Notes: generated from the sequence alone by a model not told the origin. Counted from the stretch's first letter, positions 1 to 7,783 are shown. The stretch is 21,801 bases of DNA from an uncultured Clostridia bacterium (GCA_934255545.1 CAKQOE010000039.1:1-21801), one strand, 5' to 3'. Program-made: numbers and translations.

Positions 1-74
1 AACACAGAAGTTAAGCTCCCCAGCGCCGAAGATACTTGGCGGGAGGCTGCCTGGGAAAATAGGACATTGCCGGT
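1..74 (+). rRNA. rrf: 5S ribosomal RNA, 3' part
   Basis: The window opens inside a 5S rRNA: the conserved stretch AACACAGAAGTTAAGCTCCC is followed by the GCGCCGAAGATACTTGGCGGG arm pattern and ends near GACATTGCCGG. The 5' part lies outside the window. A strong terminator and a tRNA follow, as at the end of a ribosomal RNA operon. The exact 3' end is uncertain by a few bases. Confidence 0.93.
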
Positions 75-78
75 TTAT

Positions 79-117
79 AAACAGCTTGCATGGTAAATGC
101 TATGCAAGCTGTTTTTT
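79..117 (+). terminator. Intrinsic terminator after 5S rRNA
   Basis: An 11-bp perfect stem (ACAGCTTGCAT, 81-91, with ATGCAAGCTGT, 102-112) and a 10-nt loop run into TTTTTT. It ends the rRNA transcript before the tRNA. Confidence 0.92.
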
Positions 118-139
118 ACAAAAATATTAAACTTAATAC

Positions 140-214
140 GGCCCCATGGTCAAGCGGTTAAGACATCGCCCTTTCACGGCGGTAACTCGGGTTCGATTCC
201 CGATGGGGTCACCA
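140..214 (+). tRNA. tRNA-Glu (anticodon TTC)
   Basis: This 75-nt cloverleaf has acceptor arms GGCCCCA and TGGGGTC, the anticodon loop CCTTTCACG with TTC, the T-arm GGGTTCGATTCCC and an encoded CCA end (212-214). It decodes GAA/GAG. It sits 65 nt behind the 5S gene, after the terminator, so it is either transcribed by read-through or from its own promoter. Confidence 0.97.
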
Positions 215-219
215 TATAT

Positions 220-258
220 AATGCCTGCAGTTTACTTTACTGCAGGCATTTATGTTTT
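220..258 (+). terminator. Intrinsic terminator after tRNA-Glu
   Basis: An 11-bp perfect stem (AATGCCTGCAG, 220-230, with CTGCAGGCATT, 240-250) has a 9-nt loop and is followed by TATGTTTTTT. It ends the tRNA transcript and separates it from the convergent flavoprotein gene, whose stop codon is at 265-267. Confidence 0.85.
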
Positions 259-264
259 TTGTAA

Positions 265-1587
265 TTATGATATGTGGCTTTTATTTATATTAGCTGCGGC
301 ACGGTATGCTGAGGCAAATGCATACTGGAGATTATAACCGCCTGTATCCCCGTCTATATCTGTAACTTCTCCTGTAAAATATAGATTTTTATATTTTTTT
401 GATTCCATTGTGTTAAGGTCTATATCAGAAAGTTTTACACCGCCGGCGGTCGCCATTGCAATGCGGTATCCTGATGTACCGCTTATAGTAAAGCAGTCTG
501 AGATCAGTAATTCGATGAATTTCTTCAGGCTGTTTCCGGGCAGATCTGTAAATTTTAAGTCCGGTGAAACTTCTGTGCGGTCGAGTAAGATCTTTGTCAG
601 GGCATCGGAGATGCCGTACTTTTTAAGATATTCGTGCAGTACGGTTGCAGTTTTCTTTTTACAGCCATTTCTTATGCTGTTAAGTTCTGCATTTATGTTT
701 TCATATCTGGTAGAGGGGAGCCAGTTTATTTCTAACGTCATCCCTGTTTTTGTGTATCTGGATATATCAAGTATAGCGGGGCCGGAAAAGTTCTTATGTG
801 TAAATAGTATATCTCCTGTTATTGAAGGTGAATTTTTTTTGCGTTGTTTTCCTTCATAAACTGTTACACAGGCATTTTTAACGGCAGTTCCTGAGAGCGA
901 TGTATAGGGGTAATTTTCTGTGTTAAGTGGTACCAGTGCCGGCTGAGGCTCTTCAATACTTATATCTATATCCTTTAAGGCAGAAAATATTGAACCATCA
1001 GAGCCGGTAGTGGGATATGACGATCCACCGCATGCTACCAGAAGACTGCGGCATCGGTATGTTTCTGTCATTCTGCCTGGTAATGTTTTTTCGGTCGTAA
1101 CAGCAAAGATATCCCGGCTGCCGGGAGGCAGCGTATCATCGGTCTCGGTACATTTATTTTCTGATGATATTGGATGTATTTTTGTTGCTGCGGTACTGTT
1201 TAATATCTGAAATCCGTTTGCATACGATGTTTTCAACAGCAGATCAAGGACGTCTTTTGCGTTCATACTTTTTGGGAATATTTTGCCGTCGCTGCGTGTT
1301 ATGAGTGGAAGATTGTGTGAGCTGAACCATTCACATGTATCGATATTGCTGAATGAATAGAGGATAGAGCGGATCTTTTTGCCGTTTTGTCCATAGTGTG
1401 TGATATATTCGCGTATGTCACCTGCGTGTGTCAGATTGCACTGGCCGCCTCCTGACATGAGCAGCTTAAGACCCGGGCGTGGAGCCTTATTGAGAATGAG
1501 ACCGTGTTGGCCATGTAAAAGTTTTATATTTGAAGCAGCAAACAGGCCGGATGCACCGGCGCCGATGATGATAATATCGTAGATCAT
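265..1587 (-). CDS. HI0933/BaiN-like FAD-dependent oxidoreductase (aminoacetone oxidase family)
   Basis: This 440-residue flavoprotein opens with a Rossmann FAD-binding motif (GAGASG, residues 9-14). It continues with the family signature SGGGQCNLT (45-53). Other family features are a central ACGGSSYPTTGSDG segment, a GDILFTHKNFSGPAIL segment and a C-terminal TAGGVKLSDID...YFTGEVTDIDGDTGGYN block that closes the FAD site. The length is normal or slightly long for the family. The start is supported by AAGGAG about 8 nt upstream. The physiological substrate of this family is unsettled; relatives are annotated as BaiN, YhiN or aminoacetone oxidase. It is monocistronic, convergent with the tRNA and divergent from the DUF6506-like gene. 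Confidence 0.9.
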   Translation of the reverse strand: MIYDIIIIGAGASGLFAASNIKLLHGQHGLILNKAPRPGLKLLMSGGGQCNLTHAGDIREYITHYGQNGKKIRSILYSFSNIDTCEWFSSHNLPLITRSDGKIFPKSMNAKDVLDLLLKTSYANGFQILNSTAATKIHPISSENKCTETDDTLPPGSRDIFAVTTEKTLPGRMTETYRCRSLLVACGGSSYPTTGSDGSIFSALKDIDISIEEPQPALVPLNTENYPYTSLSGTAVKNACVTVYEGKQRKKNSPSITGDILFTHKNFSGPAILDISRYTKTGMTLEINWLPSTRYENINAELNSIRNGCKKKTATVLHEYLKKYGISDALTKILLDRTEVSPDLKFTDLPGNSLKKFIELLISDCFTISGTSGYRIAMATAGGVKLSDIDLNTMESKKYKNLYFTGEVTDIDGDTGGYNLQYAFASAYRAAANINKSHIS

Positions 1588-1631
1588 ATTGTCTCCTTAA
1601 TTGGAAAAATTATGTAATAAATGCGATAAAG

Positions 1632-1772
1632 TATACTTTATTGTAACTACTATTATTACAAAGATGCTGCAGAGCTGATGAACAGAACGGAATGCAACAT
1701 CCCATTCTGTGACCGCGGAGTGTTCCGTATGTTCATCAGCAGTACCGCATCCTGTACTTACAATAAAGTATA
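1632..1772. repeat. Foldback element A (nested inverted repeats)
   Basis: The outer arms are a perfect 15-bp inverted repeat (TATACTTTATTGTAA, 1632-1646, and 1758-1772). Inside lies a perfect 10-bp pair (GCTGATGAAC, 1674-1683, with GTTCATCAGC, 1731-1740), then a 6-bp pair (ACGGAA, 1687-1692, with TTCCGT, 1723-1728). The core at 1694-1720 matches 15944-15970 in element B at 25 of 27 positions (shared GTGACCGCGGAG). It could be a MITE-like element or a structured RNA. No coding capacity is visible. Confidence 0.75.
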
Positions 1773-1850
1773 TATTTGAAAATTGCGATGGTTTAAAGAG
1801 TTTATCATATGGAGGTTGAGATTGCCAGTGTTATTAAGGAAATATTTGTA

Positions 1851-1880
1851 TTGACATATATGTTATATGTATATTATATT
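1851..1880 (+). promoter_or_regulatory. Sigma-A-type promoter for the DUF6506-like gene
   Basis: TTGACA at 1851-1856 is a perfect -35 box, followed at 17-18 nt by TTATAT/TATATT (1874-1880). Transcription would start near 1887, giving a leader of roughly 115 nt before the ATG at 2003. Confidence 0.7.
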
Positions 1881-2002
1881 ACATGTGTAAGCGTTTAAAG
1901 CTGGACACTATTAATGGCAGTTATATCCGTATATGATAGTAGTTAAGCTGGTTTAAATTTATTAAATTAAAGTAAGTATGATTTATTTAATGGAGGCTTT
2001 TT

Positions 2003-2305
2003 ATGTTTGAATGTGGATTTATATATGTAGCAGGCGGTCTTGATCCGGCGCAGCAGAGAGCTGTTATTCCGTCATCAGAGATAAACATGAATGTTATCGG
2101 CTGCTCTAATTATCAGCAGGCTTGTGAAGCAGCTAAGGAACTCGTGGCTAAGGGTTGTACTGCCATCGAGCTTTGCGCAGGATTTGGATATGAGGGTATT
2201 GCTATGGTAAAGGAAGCTGTAGGCCCAGGCATATGGGTAGGCGCAGTTAAATTTGACTGCCATCCTGCTTTTGACTTTAAGAGCGGCGATGATATGTTTA
2301 AATAA
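2003..2305 (+). CDS. Small DUF6506-like protein
   Basis: This 100-residue soluble protein starts MFECGFIYVAGG and contains a Cys/Gly-rich middle (ELCAGFGYEGI) and a C-terminal VKFDCHPAFDF segment. I recognise it as resembling the DUF6506 family of short proteins of unknown function. It has no signal peptide or membrane segment. GGAGG lies 6-7 nt before the ATG. It has its own promoter (TTGACA at 1851) and its own terminator (2395-2432), so it is probably monocistronic. No function is proposed; the conserved Cys, His and Asp residues could bind a metal or cofactor, but that is speculation. Confidence 0.8.
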   Translation: MFECGFIYVAGGLDPAQQRAVIPSSEINMNVIGCSNYQQACEAAKELVAKGCTAIELCAGFGYEGIAMVKEAVGPGIWVGAVKFDCHPAFDFKSGDDMFK

Positions 2306-2394
2306 TATATCTTCACACTGCTTTTAAAGCATAGCGCATTAAGGATCGTCTGACCGATACAGCGCTAAAATGGATATAATGCGGTTATTTAAAG

Positions 2395-2432
2395 GGCCTG
2401 GGCAGATTATGTAATGCTGTTCAGGTCTTTTT
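2395..2432 (+). terminator. Intrinsic terminator after the DUF6506-like gene
   Basis: GGCCTGGGCAG (2395-2405) can pair with CTGTTCAGGTC (2417-2427) in an 11-bp stem with three G-T wobbles, followed by TTTTT. It lies 90 nt past the stop codon. Confidence 0.75.
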
Positions 2433-2657
2433 GTATTGTACGTATTGACGGATAAATAAAAACTGATCGTGAAGACATGGTTGTTTTTGAGCTTCTACTT
2501 TTATGTTGTGCGTTAAAAGTGCTTCTGATAAAATTAAAGCACGAATAAATATGTATTTATGTGTATTTGTTTTAAAGTGAAAAAAGCGCTGCGGCCGGGC
2601 CGCAGAACGTGTTTTGCGGAAGGTTATCGATCAATTAAAAAGAGAGGTATGAAAATT
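2433..2657. other. Leader region of the DUF4190-like gene
   Basis: This mostly AT-rich region holds a GC-rich hairpin at 2589-2605 (CTGCGGC, loop CGG, GCCGCAG) that would lie in the 5' leader. TTGACG at 2445-2450 resembles a -35 box but lacks a convincing -10 at the right distance. A promoter is expected here but not resolved. Confidence 0.5.
2589..2605. repeat. Short GC-rich hairpin
   Basis: A perfect 7-bp stem (CTGCGGC with GCCGCAG) has a 3-nt loop. No T-run follows, so it is not a standard terminator. It resembles the other short GC-rich intergenic hairpins in this window. Confidence 0.6.
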
Positions 2658-3263
2658 ATGGATGAAAATATGAATAATAATAGTGATATGAATATTGATC
2701 CTGCTGACAGTATGGATAATGGAGCAGATGCCGGTTTTAATTCAGGGGATGCAGGCGGGAATTTAAATGAGACTACATCAGGTGAAGTACATGATGCAGA
2801 GTTTGTTTCATTCGGCCAGGCTGCAGGCAATGGCAGTTACAGTACTTATGGTACAGGCGACGGAACAAATGCAGGAAATGGAGCCGGACAGTTTAATGGA
2901 TATGGCACGTATGGTACAGGAAATGCCGGTCAGGGAAGTTATAATGCAGAAAATGGAAATAGTGAGGATGAGCCGGGGAAAAATGCTGCTGTAACAAGCC
3001 TTATACTTGGTATAATCGGTGTCGCATGCTTTATATTTGGCTATACAAGCATTGCTTCACTCGTGCTTGGTGTGATAGGTCTTGTATTTGCATCTAATTC
3101 AAAAAAAGCAGGATTTAATGGTTCTATAAGGACTGCAGGCTTTATACTGTCGGTTATAAGCGTCATCGGAGGAGCTCTTTTCTTTGTGGCATGCGTTGCA
3201 TGCGTAGGAATCATGGGCGCAGCGGGCGTTTCTTCATCTATGATGGGGATAAACATGTTTTAA
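2658..3263 (+). CDS. DUF4190-like membrane protein with disordered N-terminus
   Basis: The protein has 201 residues from the ATG at 2658, chosen because GAGAGG lies 10 nt upstream; an ATG at 2649 is too close to it. Roughly the first 110 residues are low-complexity and rich in Asn, Asp, Gly, Ser and Tyr, with repeated YGTG. The rest is a DUF4190-like region with two or three hydrophobic segments: a Gly/Ile-rich pair around VTSLILGIIGVACFIFGY and SIASLVLGVIGLVFA, a short KKAGFNG loop, then a long final helix. The stop codon overlaps the next gene's ATG (TAATG), so the two are translationally coupled. The function is unknown; membrane location is inferred. Confidence 0.82.
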   Translation: MDENMNNNSDMNIDPADSMDNGADAGFNSGDAGGNLNETTSGEVHDAEFVSFGQAAGNGSYSTYGTGDGTNAGNGAGQFNGYGTYGTGNAGQGSYNAENGNSEDEPGKNAAVTSLILGIIGVACFIFGYTSIASLVLGVIGLVFASNSKKAGFNGSIRTAGFILSVISVIGGALFFVACVACVGIMGAAGVSSSMMGINMF

Positions 3264-4045
3264 TGTTTCCGTTTATAGTAATATGTGGAAAAGCAGTTCC
3301 TGTTTATTCCATTATGATGATCACCGGAGCGTTATGTGCTGCGCTTTGGGTAAAGCTTACTGAAAGAAAAAGAGAGCTAGAGCAGGCAGATGTCGAACTG
3401 ACATTGATATATTCGTCTGTTGGCGCGCTTGCAGGTGCAAAGCTGCTTTATATACTGACTATTGCAGATGGATTCAAAGCAGACCTGATAAAACTCATCA
3501 CAGATCCCGGATATTTTTCAGGAGAATTTCTTCAGAAATATTTTTACGGTGGATATGTATTTTATGGCGGCCTTATCGGGGCTGTAGCTGCGGCAGTGAT
3601 ATACTGTCATATAGCGCGTATCGATACAGATGAAATGTCGCGCTGGGTAATGCCTGTCCTGCCGTTGGTACATGCTTTCGGTCGTATAGGATGTTTTTGT
3701 ATGGGATGCTGCTACGGAATAAGAGCGGATCATTTTGGTTTAACATTTTACAGATCACCGATAGCGCCGAACGGAGTTCCGCTTGTCCCTGTGCAGCTGA
3801 TGGAGGCTGGAGCTGAATTTATACTTTTTGTTGTCATGGCATGTATGGCAATTCGCGGAGAACGCGGGCGAAGCATCACTGCTTTATGGCTCGTATGCTA
3901 TGGAATCACACGCTTTCTGCTTGAATTCTTACGCGGTGACGCGTACAGAGGCTTTGTGGGAGCATTGAGCATTTCGCAGGTGATATCGTTATTTATTATG
4001 GGAGCAGGGATCACATTAATGATAAAAAACAAACGCGTTACATAA
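3263..4045 (+). CDS. Divergent Lgt-family protein (prolipoprotein diacylglyceryl transferase-like)
   Basis: This 260-residue polytopic membrane protein begins at the ATG that overlaps the previous stop; the frame extends further upstream but only inside the neighbour. The Lgt signature arginine is in HAFGRIGCFCMGCCYG. The C-terminal YGITRFLLEFLRGD also matches the family. Classical Lgt transfers diacylglycerol from phosphatidylglycerol to the lipobox cysteine of prolipoproteins. The position equivalent to the His of the usual HGG motif is Tyr here (VFYGGLIG), and the GRIG segment is unusually Cys-rich. It may therefore be a paralogue with another substrate. A second, canonical Lgt elsewhere in the genome would support that. 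Confidence 0.85.
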   Translation: MFPFIVICGKAVPVYSIMMITGALCAALWVKLTERKRELEQADVELTLIYSSVGALAGAKLLYILTIADGFKADLIKLITDPGYFSGEFLQKYFYGGYVFYGGLIGAVAAAVIYCHIARIDTDEMSRWVMPVLPLVHAFGRIGCFCMGCCYGIRADHFGLTFYRSPIAPNGVPLVPVQLMEAGAEFILFVVMACMAIRGERGRSITALWLVCYGITRFLLEFLRGDAYRGFVGALSISQVISLFIMGAGITLMIKNKRVT

Positions 4046-4084
4046 ATTTACAGAAAATAAAATCATTTTTACAGAAAAACATGA

Positions 4085-4113
4085 TTGACATAGTCTTTTT
4101 ATAGGCTTATAAT
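4085..4113 (+). promoter_or_regulatory. Consensus promoter of the trp operon
   Basis: TTGACA (4085-4090) and TATAAT (4108-4113) are both perfect consensus boxes separated by 17 nt. Transcription would start near 4120, just ahead of the T-box leader. Confidence 0.93.
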
Positions 4114-4124
4114 AAGCACAACTT

Positions 4125-4360
4125 AAGAAAAAATTTAATACATTGATGAATTAAACCGTTGATGCGGGAGTAAAGATGAGAAATGTGCTTACAGAGAGTC
4201 GGCGATGGTGTGAATCCGGCAGTTACAGCTTGTCATAATGGGCCGCAGAGGGCATGGCGAATTACAGTATACCATGACGCAGGGCACGCGTGAGTTGCCG
4301 GGGATATGTTGGTATCCTGCTGAGAGCGCGGACATCCGTGAAACAAGGTGGCACCGCGGG
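4125..4360 (+). promoter_or_regulatory. T-box riboswitch leader of the trp operon
   Basis: The diagnostic T-box AAGGTGGCACCGCGG lies at 4345-4359, next to the terminator. Upstream are a stem I with the AGAGAGTCGG element (around 4194) and a CTGAGAG-like segment after stem I (around 4318). GCGGGA (4164-4169) can pair with TCCTGC (4315-4320) as the base of stem I. A TGG triplet at 4310-4312 lies just 5' of this helix, where the specifier is expected. This fits sensing of uncharged tRNA-Trp. My assignment of the exact specifier is tentative because the following base is not the usual purine. Confidence 0.93.
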
Positions 4361-4374
4361 TTTAGATTATTCAG

Positions 4375-4427
4375 ACCCGTCCTTGACAGATCGATTTAAG
4401 ACAGATCTGCTGAGGACGGGTTTTTTG
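4375..4427 (+). terminator. T-box regulated terminator of trp leader
   Basis: ACCCGTCCT (4375-4383) pairs with AGGACGGGT (4413-4421), with an inner CAGATC/GATCTG helix, followed by TTTTTTG. The 5' arm overlaps the region available to the T-box antiterminator, so uncharged tRNA binding would favour read-through into trpE. Confidence 0.93.
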
Positions 4428-4567
4428 TTTAGAAAACGGTTCAAGACAGTAAAGCGCATCAGCATAACAGCGGTAATGCAGGAAAGTAAAAACCGGAGGA
4501 ACTCCAAAATCAGGGTTCAAAGTTAGATGATAAAATCCGATAAAGTCGAATGGAGGGAGATGTAAAT

Positions 4568-6058
4568 ATGTTCAGACCGACGCTTGAAGAAGTAAAGAAA
4601 TACGCCGAGGACAGCAGCGCAGCATACAAAGCAGTGCCTGTCATGAAAGAGATACTTTCAGATATAAGGACGCCGATGGAAGTCCTGAAGAGACTTCTCA
4701 AAGTAAGTAAGCACACATATATGCTTGAAAGCGTGGAAAATACAGAGAAGTGGGGCAGATATACATTCCTCGGATTTGACCCGAAGCTTGAGATCACATG
4801 CACAGACGGGAAGCTTAAGATCTCGAACGGTACGGCGATAGAGATCGAAACTGCTGAGCCTGGAAAATATATAAGAAATATAATAAGTGAAAACAAGAGT
4901 CCAAAGATCGAGTACATGCCGACATTTACAGGCGGGCTCGTAGGATATTTCTCATATGACTTCATAAAGTATGCAGAACCGAAGCTCAGACTTGACGCGG
5001 ATGATCAGGAAAATTTCAACGACTTTGACTTGATGCTTTTCGATAAGGTCATCGCGTTTGATAATTTGAGACAGAAGATAATAGTTATAGCGAACGTAAA
5101 GATCGATGGCAGTGAAAATGAGATAGAGATAAATTATAACAAGGCTCTCCATGATATAGACGACATAATAAATATAATAAAGAACGGAGAAGCGGCTGCC
5201 CCGCAGCCGGGAGTGCTGAAGTCAGATTTTAGAAGACTTTTTGATAAGGAACAGTTCTGCGAGATGATAGAAAAGGCCAGAAAGTACATATACGAAGGGG
5301 ATATTTTCCAGGTAGTTCTTTCAAACAGGCTGGATGCTGATTTTGAAGGAAGCCTTCTCAATACATATCGCGTGCTCCGCACGCTGAATCCTTCACCGTA
5401 TATGTTCTACTTCAGCGGACAGGATGTGGAAATAGCGGGAGCATCACCTGAAACGCTTGTAAAGCTTGAAGACGGGGAACTTCATACATTTCCGTTGGCG
5501 GGCACGAGACCGAGAGGCAAGACTCCGGAAGAGGATGCAGAGCTTGAAAGATCGCTGCTGGCAGATCCTAAGGAGCTGTCGGAGCACAATATGCTCGTAG
5601 ACCTGGGAAGGAATGATATCGGCAGATTAAGTAAATTCGGAACAGTAGAAGTTGAAAAATATATGTCGATAGAACGTTATTCACATGTTATGCATATAGG
5701 CTCTACGGTCAGAGGTCAGATAAGAGACGATATGGACGCAGTAGATGCGGTATCATGCGTGCTCCCTGCGGGAACACTTTCGGGAGCACCTAAGATAAGA
5801 GCCTGCGAGATAATAAATGAGCTTGAAAACAACAAGCGCGGCATATACGGAGGCGCTATCGGATATATAGATTTCACCGGAAACCTCGATACATGCATAG
5901 CGATAAGGATAGCGTTCAAGAAAAACGGCAAAGTATTCGTAAGGTCGGGTGCGGGAATAGTCGCGGACAGTGTACCGGAAAGTGAATATCAGGAATGCAT
6001 AAACAAGGCACAGGCAGTCGTAAATGCACTTAAAGCAGGACAGGAGGTCGATGACTGA
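4568..6058 (+). CDS. trpE: Anthranilate synthase component I
   Basis: This 496-residue enzyme makes anthranilate from chorismate, using ammonia from TrpG. The N-terminal part carries the MLES motif (Ser at about residue 55), the element of feedback binding by tryptophan in TrpE. The C-terminal chorismate-binding domain shows ASPETLV, PLAGTRPRG, PAGTLSGAPK and RSGAGIVADSVPESEY. The ATG at 4568 is chosen over one at 4550 because GGAGGGAGA (4552-4560) sits in the right place before 4568 and would lie inside the longer version. It is first in the operon behind the T-box leader, and its stop overlaps the trpG start by one base. Confidence 0.97.
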   Translation: MFRPTLEEVKKYAEDSSAAYKAVPVMKEILSDIRTPMEVLKRLLKVSKHTYMLESVENTEKWGRYTFLGFDPKLEITCTDGKLKISNGTAIEIETAEPGKYIRNIISENKSPKIEYMPTFTGGLVGYFSYDFIKYAEPKLRLDADDQENFNDFDLMLFDKVIAFDNLRQKIIVIANVKIDGSENEIEINYNKALHDIDDIINIIKNGEAAAPQPGVLKSDFRRLFDKEQFCEMIEKARKYIYEGDIFQVVLSNRLDADFEGSLLNTYRVLRTLNPSPYMFYFSGQDVEIAGASPETLVKLEDGELHTFPLAGTRPRGKTPEEDAELERSLLADPKELSEHNMLVDLGRNDIGRLSKFGTVEVEKYMSIERYSHVMHIGSTVRGQIRDDMDAVDAVSCVLPAGTLSGAPKIRACEIINELENNKRGIYGGAIGYIDFTGNLDTCIAIRIAFKKNGKVFVRSGAGIVADSVPESEYQECINKAQAVVNALKAGQEVDD

Positions 6059-6627
6059 TGATACTTCTCATAGATAATTATGACAGCTTTTCATATAACC
6101 TGTATCAGCTCATCGGCTCTATAGATCCTGATATAAAGGTCGTAAGAAATGATGAAATGACGATAGAGGAAATAGAAAAAGCGGCCCCAAGCCATATAAT
6201 ACTTTCACCGGGACCGGGCCGCCCGTCAGACGCCGGCGTCTGTGAGGAGGCTGCAAAGTATTTCGCCGGTAAGATCCCTGTATTGGGTGTATGCCTTGGT
6301 CATCAGGCTATATGCGAAGCATACGGCGCGACAGTTTCTTATGCGAAGCAGCTGATGCACGGCAAGCAGTCAGTGATAGAGGTGGATAATACAGATAAGA
6401 TATTCAGAGGTCTTCCGGAAAAAATAACGGGAGCACGTTATCACTCGCTGGCAGCTGTTGAAGATACTATACCTGAGGAACTGAAAGTAACTGCGAGGAC
6501 AGATGATGGTGAGGTAATGGCTGTCCGCCACAGAGACCTCGACGTATACGGACTTCAGTTCCATCCGGAGTCGATACTTACGCCGGACGGCAGGGTGATG
6601 CTTGAAAATTTTTTAAGCATTAAATAA
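6058..6627 (+). CDS. trpG: Anthranilate synthase component II (glutamine amidotransferase)
   Basis: This 189-residue class I glutamine amidotransferase supplies ammonia to TrpE. It has the LSPGPGRP oxyanion-hole region, the nucleophile Cys in GVCLGHQAI and the catalytic His/Glu pair in QFHPES. Start and stop overlap with trpE (TGATG), with AGGAGG 10 nt upstream, pointing to coupled synthesis of the two subunits. It is a stand-alone subunit, not fused to TrpD as in enteric bacteria. I cannot tell from sequence whether it also serves folate synthesis as PabA. Confidence 0.96.
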   Translation: MILLIDNYDSFSYNLYQLIGSIDPDIKVVRNDEMTIEEIEKAAPSHIILSPGPGRPSDAGVCEEAAKYFAGKIPVLGVCLGHQAICEAYGATVSYAKQLMHGKQSVIEVDNTDKIFRGLPEKITGARYHSLAAVEDTIPEELKVTARTDDGEVMAVRHRDLDVYGLQFHPESILTPDGRVMLENFLSIK

Positions 6628-6665
6628 TATTGAAAAATTAACGATCGAAAATTAAAGCATACAAA

Positions 6666-6684
6666 TGCAGCCGCTGCGGCTGCA
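6666..6684. repeat. GC-rich hairpin between trpG and trpD
   Basis: A perfect 8-bp stem (TGCAGCCG with CGGCTGCA) has a CTG loop in the 112-nt trpG-trpD gap. No T-run follows. It may affect mRNA processing or differential expression within the operon, and shares the CAGCCG/CGGCTG stem with hairpins at 10653, 16076 and 21545. Confidence 0.65.
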
Positions 6685-6739
6685 CAATAAAGCAGCTGTT
6701 TTGATACACGGCACTGAAATCTAAAAGGAGGAAAATGTT

Positions 6740-7753
6740 ATGATAAAGGAAGCGATAGCAAAGTTAAGAGACGGTCAGGACCTGACATATGATGAAGCGG
6801 GAGCATGCATCGACGAGATAATGAACGGAGAAACTAATGAAGCTCAGACAGCAGCGTTCCTTATGGGACTCGGTACAAAGGGCGAGACTATAGAAGAGAT
6901 AGCTGCCTGTGCTGATTCGATGAGAGCACATGCCACAAGGCTCGAACACAAGCGCGAGGCGCTTGAGATAGTAGGAACAGGCGGAGACAAGTCAAATACA
7001 TTCAATATTTCCTCTACGAGCGCTATAGTAGCCGCTGCAGCAGGTGTAGCTGTGGCGAAGCACGGAAACAGAGCTGCTTCCTCAAAATGCGGAGCTGCAG
7101 ACGTGCTCGAAGCTCTCGGAATAAATATCATGCTTGAGCCTGAAAAGATGGCTGAGGTATTCGACGAAACAGGTATCTGCTTCATGCACGCGCAGGTATA
7201 CCACAAGAGCATGAAGTACGTAGCTCCTGTAAGAGGCGCGCTCGGATGCAGAACAGTATTCAACATACTCGGACCTCTGACAAACCCGGCGTTCAATACC
7301 AAGCAGGTCATGGGCGTTTACTCAAAGGAGTTAGTCGAGCCTATGGCGAGAGTCCTCACAAAGCTCGGAGTAAAGGACGGCATGGTAGTTTTCGGCGAAG
7401 ACGTGATGGATGAGATCTCGATGAGTGCTCCTACAGCAGTATGCGAATTCCACGACGGCCGGTACAGCTCGTATGAGATAAAGCCTGAGGATTTCGGCAT
7501 GGAAAGATGCAGCAAGGCTGATCTCGTAGGCGGCGATCCTGCGGAAAATGCAGCTATAACGAGAGCGATATTTGATGGAGAACAGGGCCCGAGACGTAAT
7601 GCTGTACTGCTTAACGCAGGCGCAGCAATATACATCTCAGGAAAGGCTGCAAGCCTTGCAGAGGGCGTAAAACTTGCAGCTGAAGCTATAGACAGCGGAG
7701 CAGCTAAAGCAAAGCTTGAAGAATTCGCAGCTAAGACGAATGCCGCAGCATAA
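6740..7753 (+). CDS. trpD: Anthranilate phosphoribosyltransferase
   Basis: This 337-residue enzyme joins anthranilate to PRPP to give phosphoribosylanthranilate. The family motifs are clear: the PRPP-binding VGTGGDKSNTFNIS segment (around residues 74-87), KHGNRAASSKCGAADVLEALG, and the anthranilate-site region VAPVRGALGCRTVFNILGPLTNP. Length is normal. AAGGAGG lies 8 nt before the ATG. It follows trpG after a hairpin-containing gap and is in the same operon. Confidence 0.97.
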   Translation: MIKEAIAKLRDGQDLTYDEAGACIDEIMNGETNEAQTAAFLMGLGTKGETIEEIAACADSMRAHATRLEHKREALEIVGTGGDKSNTFNISSTSAIVAAAAGVAVAKHGNRAASSKCGAADVLEALGINIMLEPEKMAEVFDETGICFMHAQVYHKSMKYVAPVRGALGCRTVFNILGPLTNPAFNTKQVMGVYSKELVEPMARVLTKLGVKDGMVVFGEDVMDEISMSAPTAVCEFHDGRYSSYEIKPEDFGMERCSKADLVGGDPAENAAITRAIFDGEQGPRRNAVLLNAGAAIYISGKAASLAEGVKLAAEAIDSGAAKAKLEEFAAKTNAAA

Positions 7754-7783
7754 CATCAGCTGTACAACAACAGGAACGAAAAA

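Larger units (their letters stand above)
1588..2002. other. Divergent intergenic region
   Basis: This 415-nt region between the flavoprotein gene and the DUF6506-like gene holds foldback element A (1632-1772) and a promoter facing right (1851-1880). Otherwise it is AT-rich. I see no open reading frame worth calling. A promoter for the minus-strand gene must be here but no clear pair stands out. Confidence 0.7.

Noticed and set aside
4290..4526. Plus-strand frame of 78 codons over the trp leader
   Set aside because: It runs through the T-box, its terminator and the spacer, has no ribosome binding site, and the RNA structure explains the sequence.
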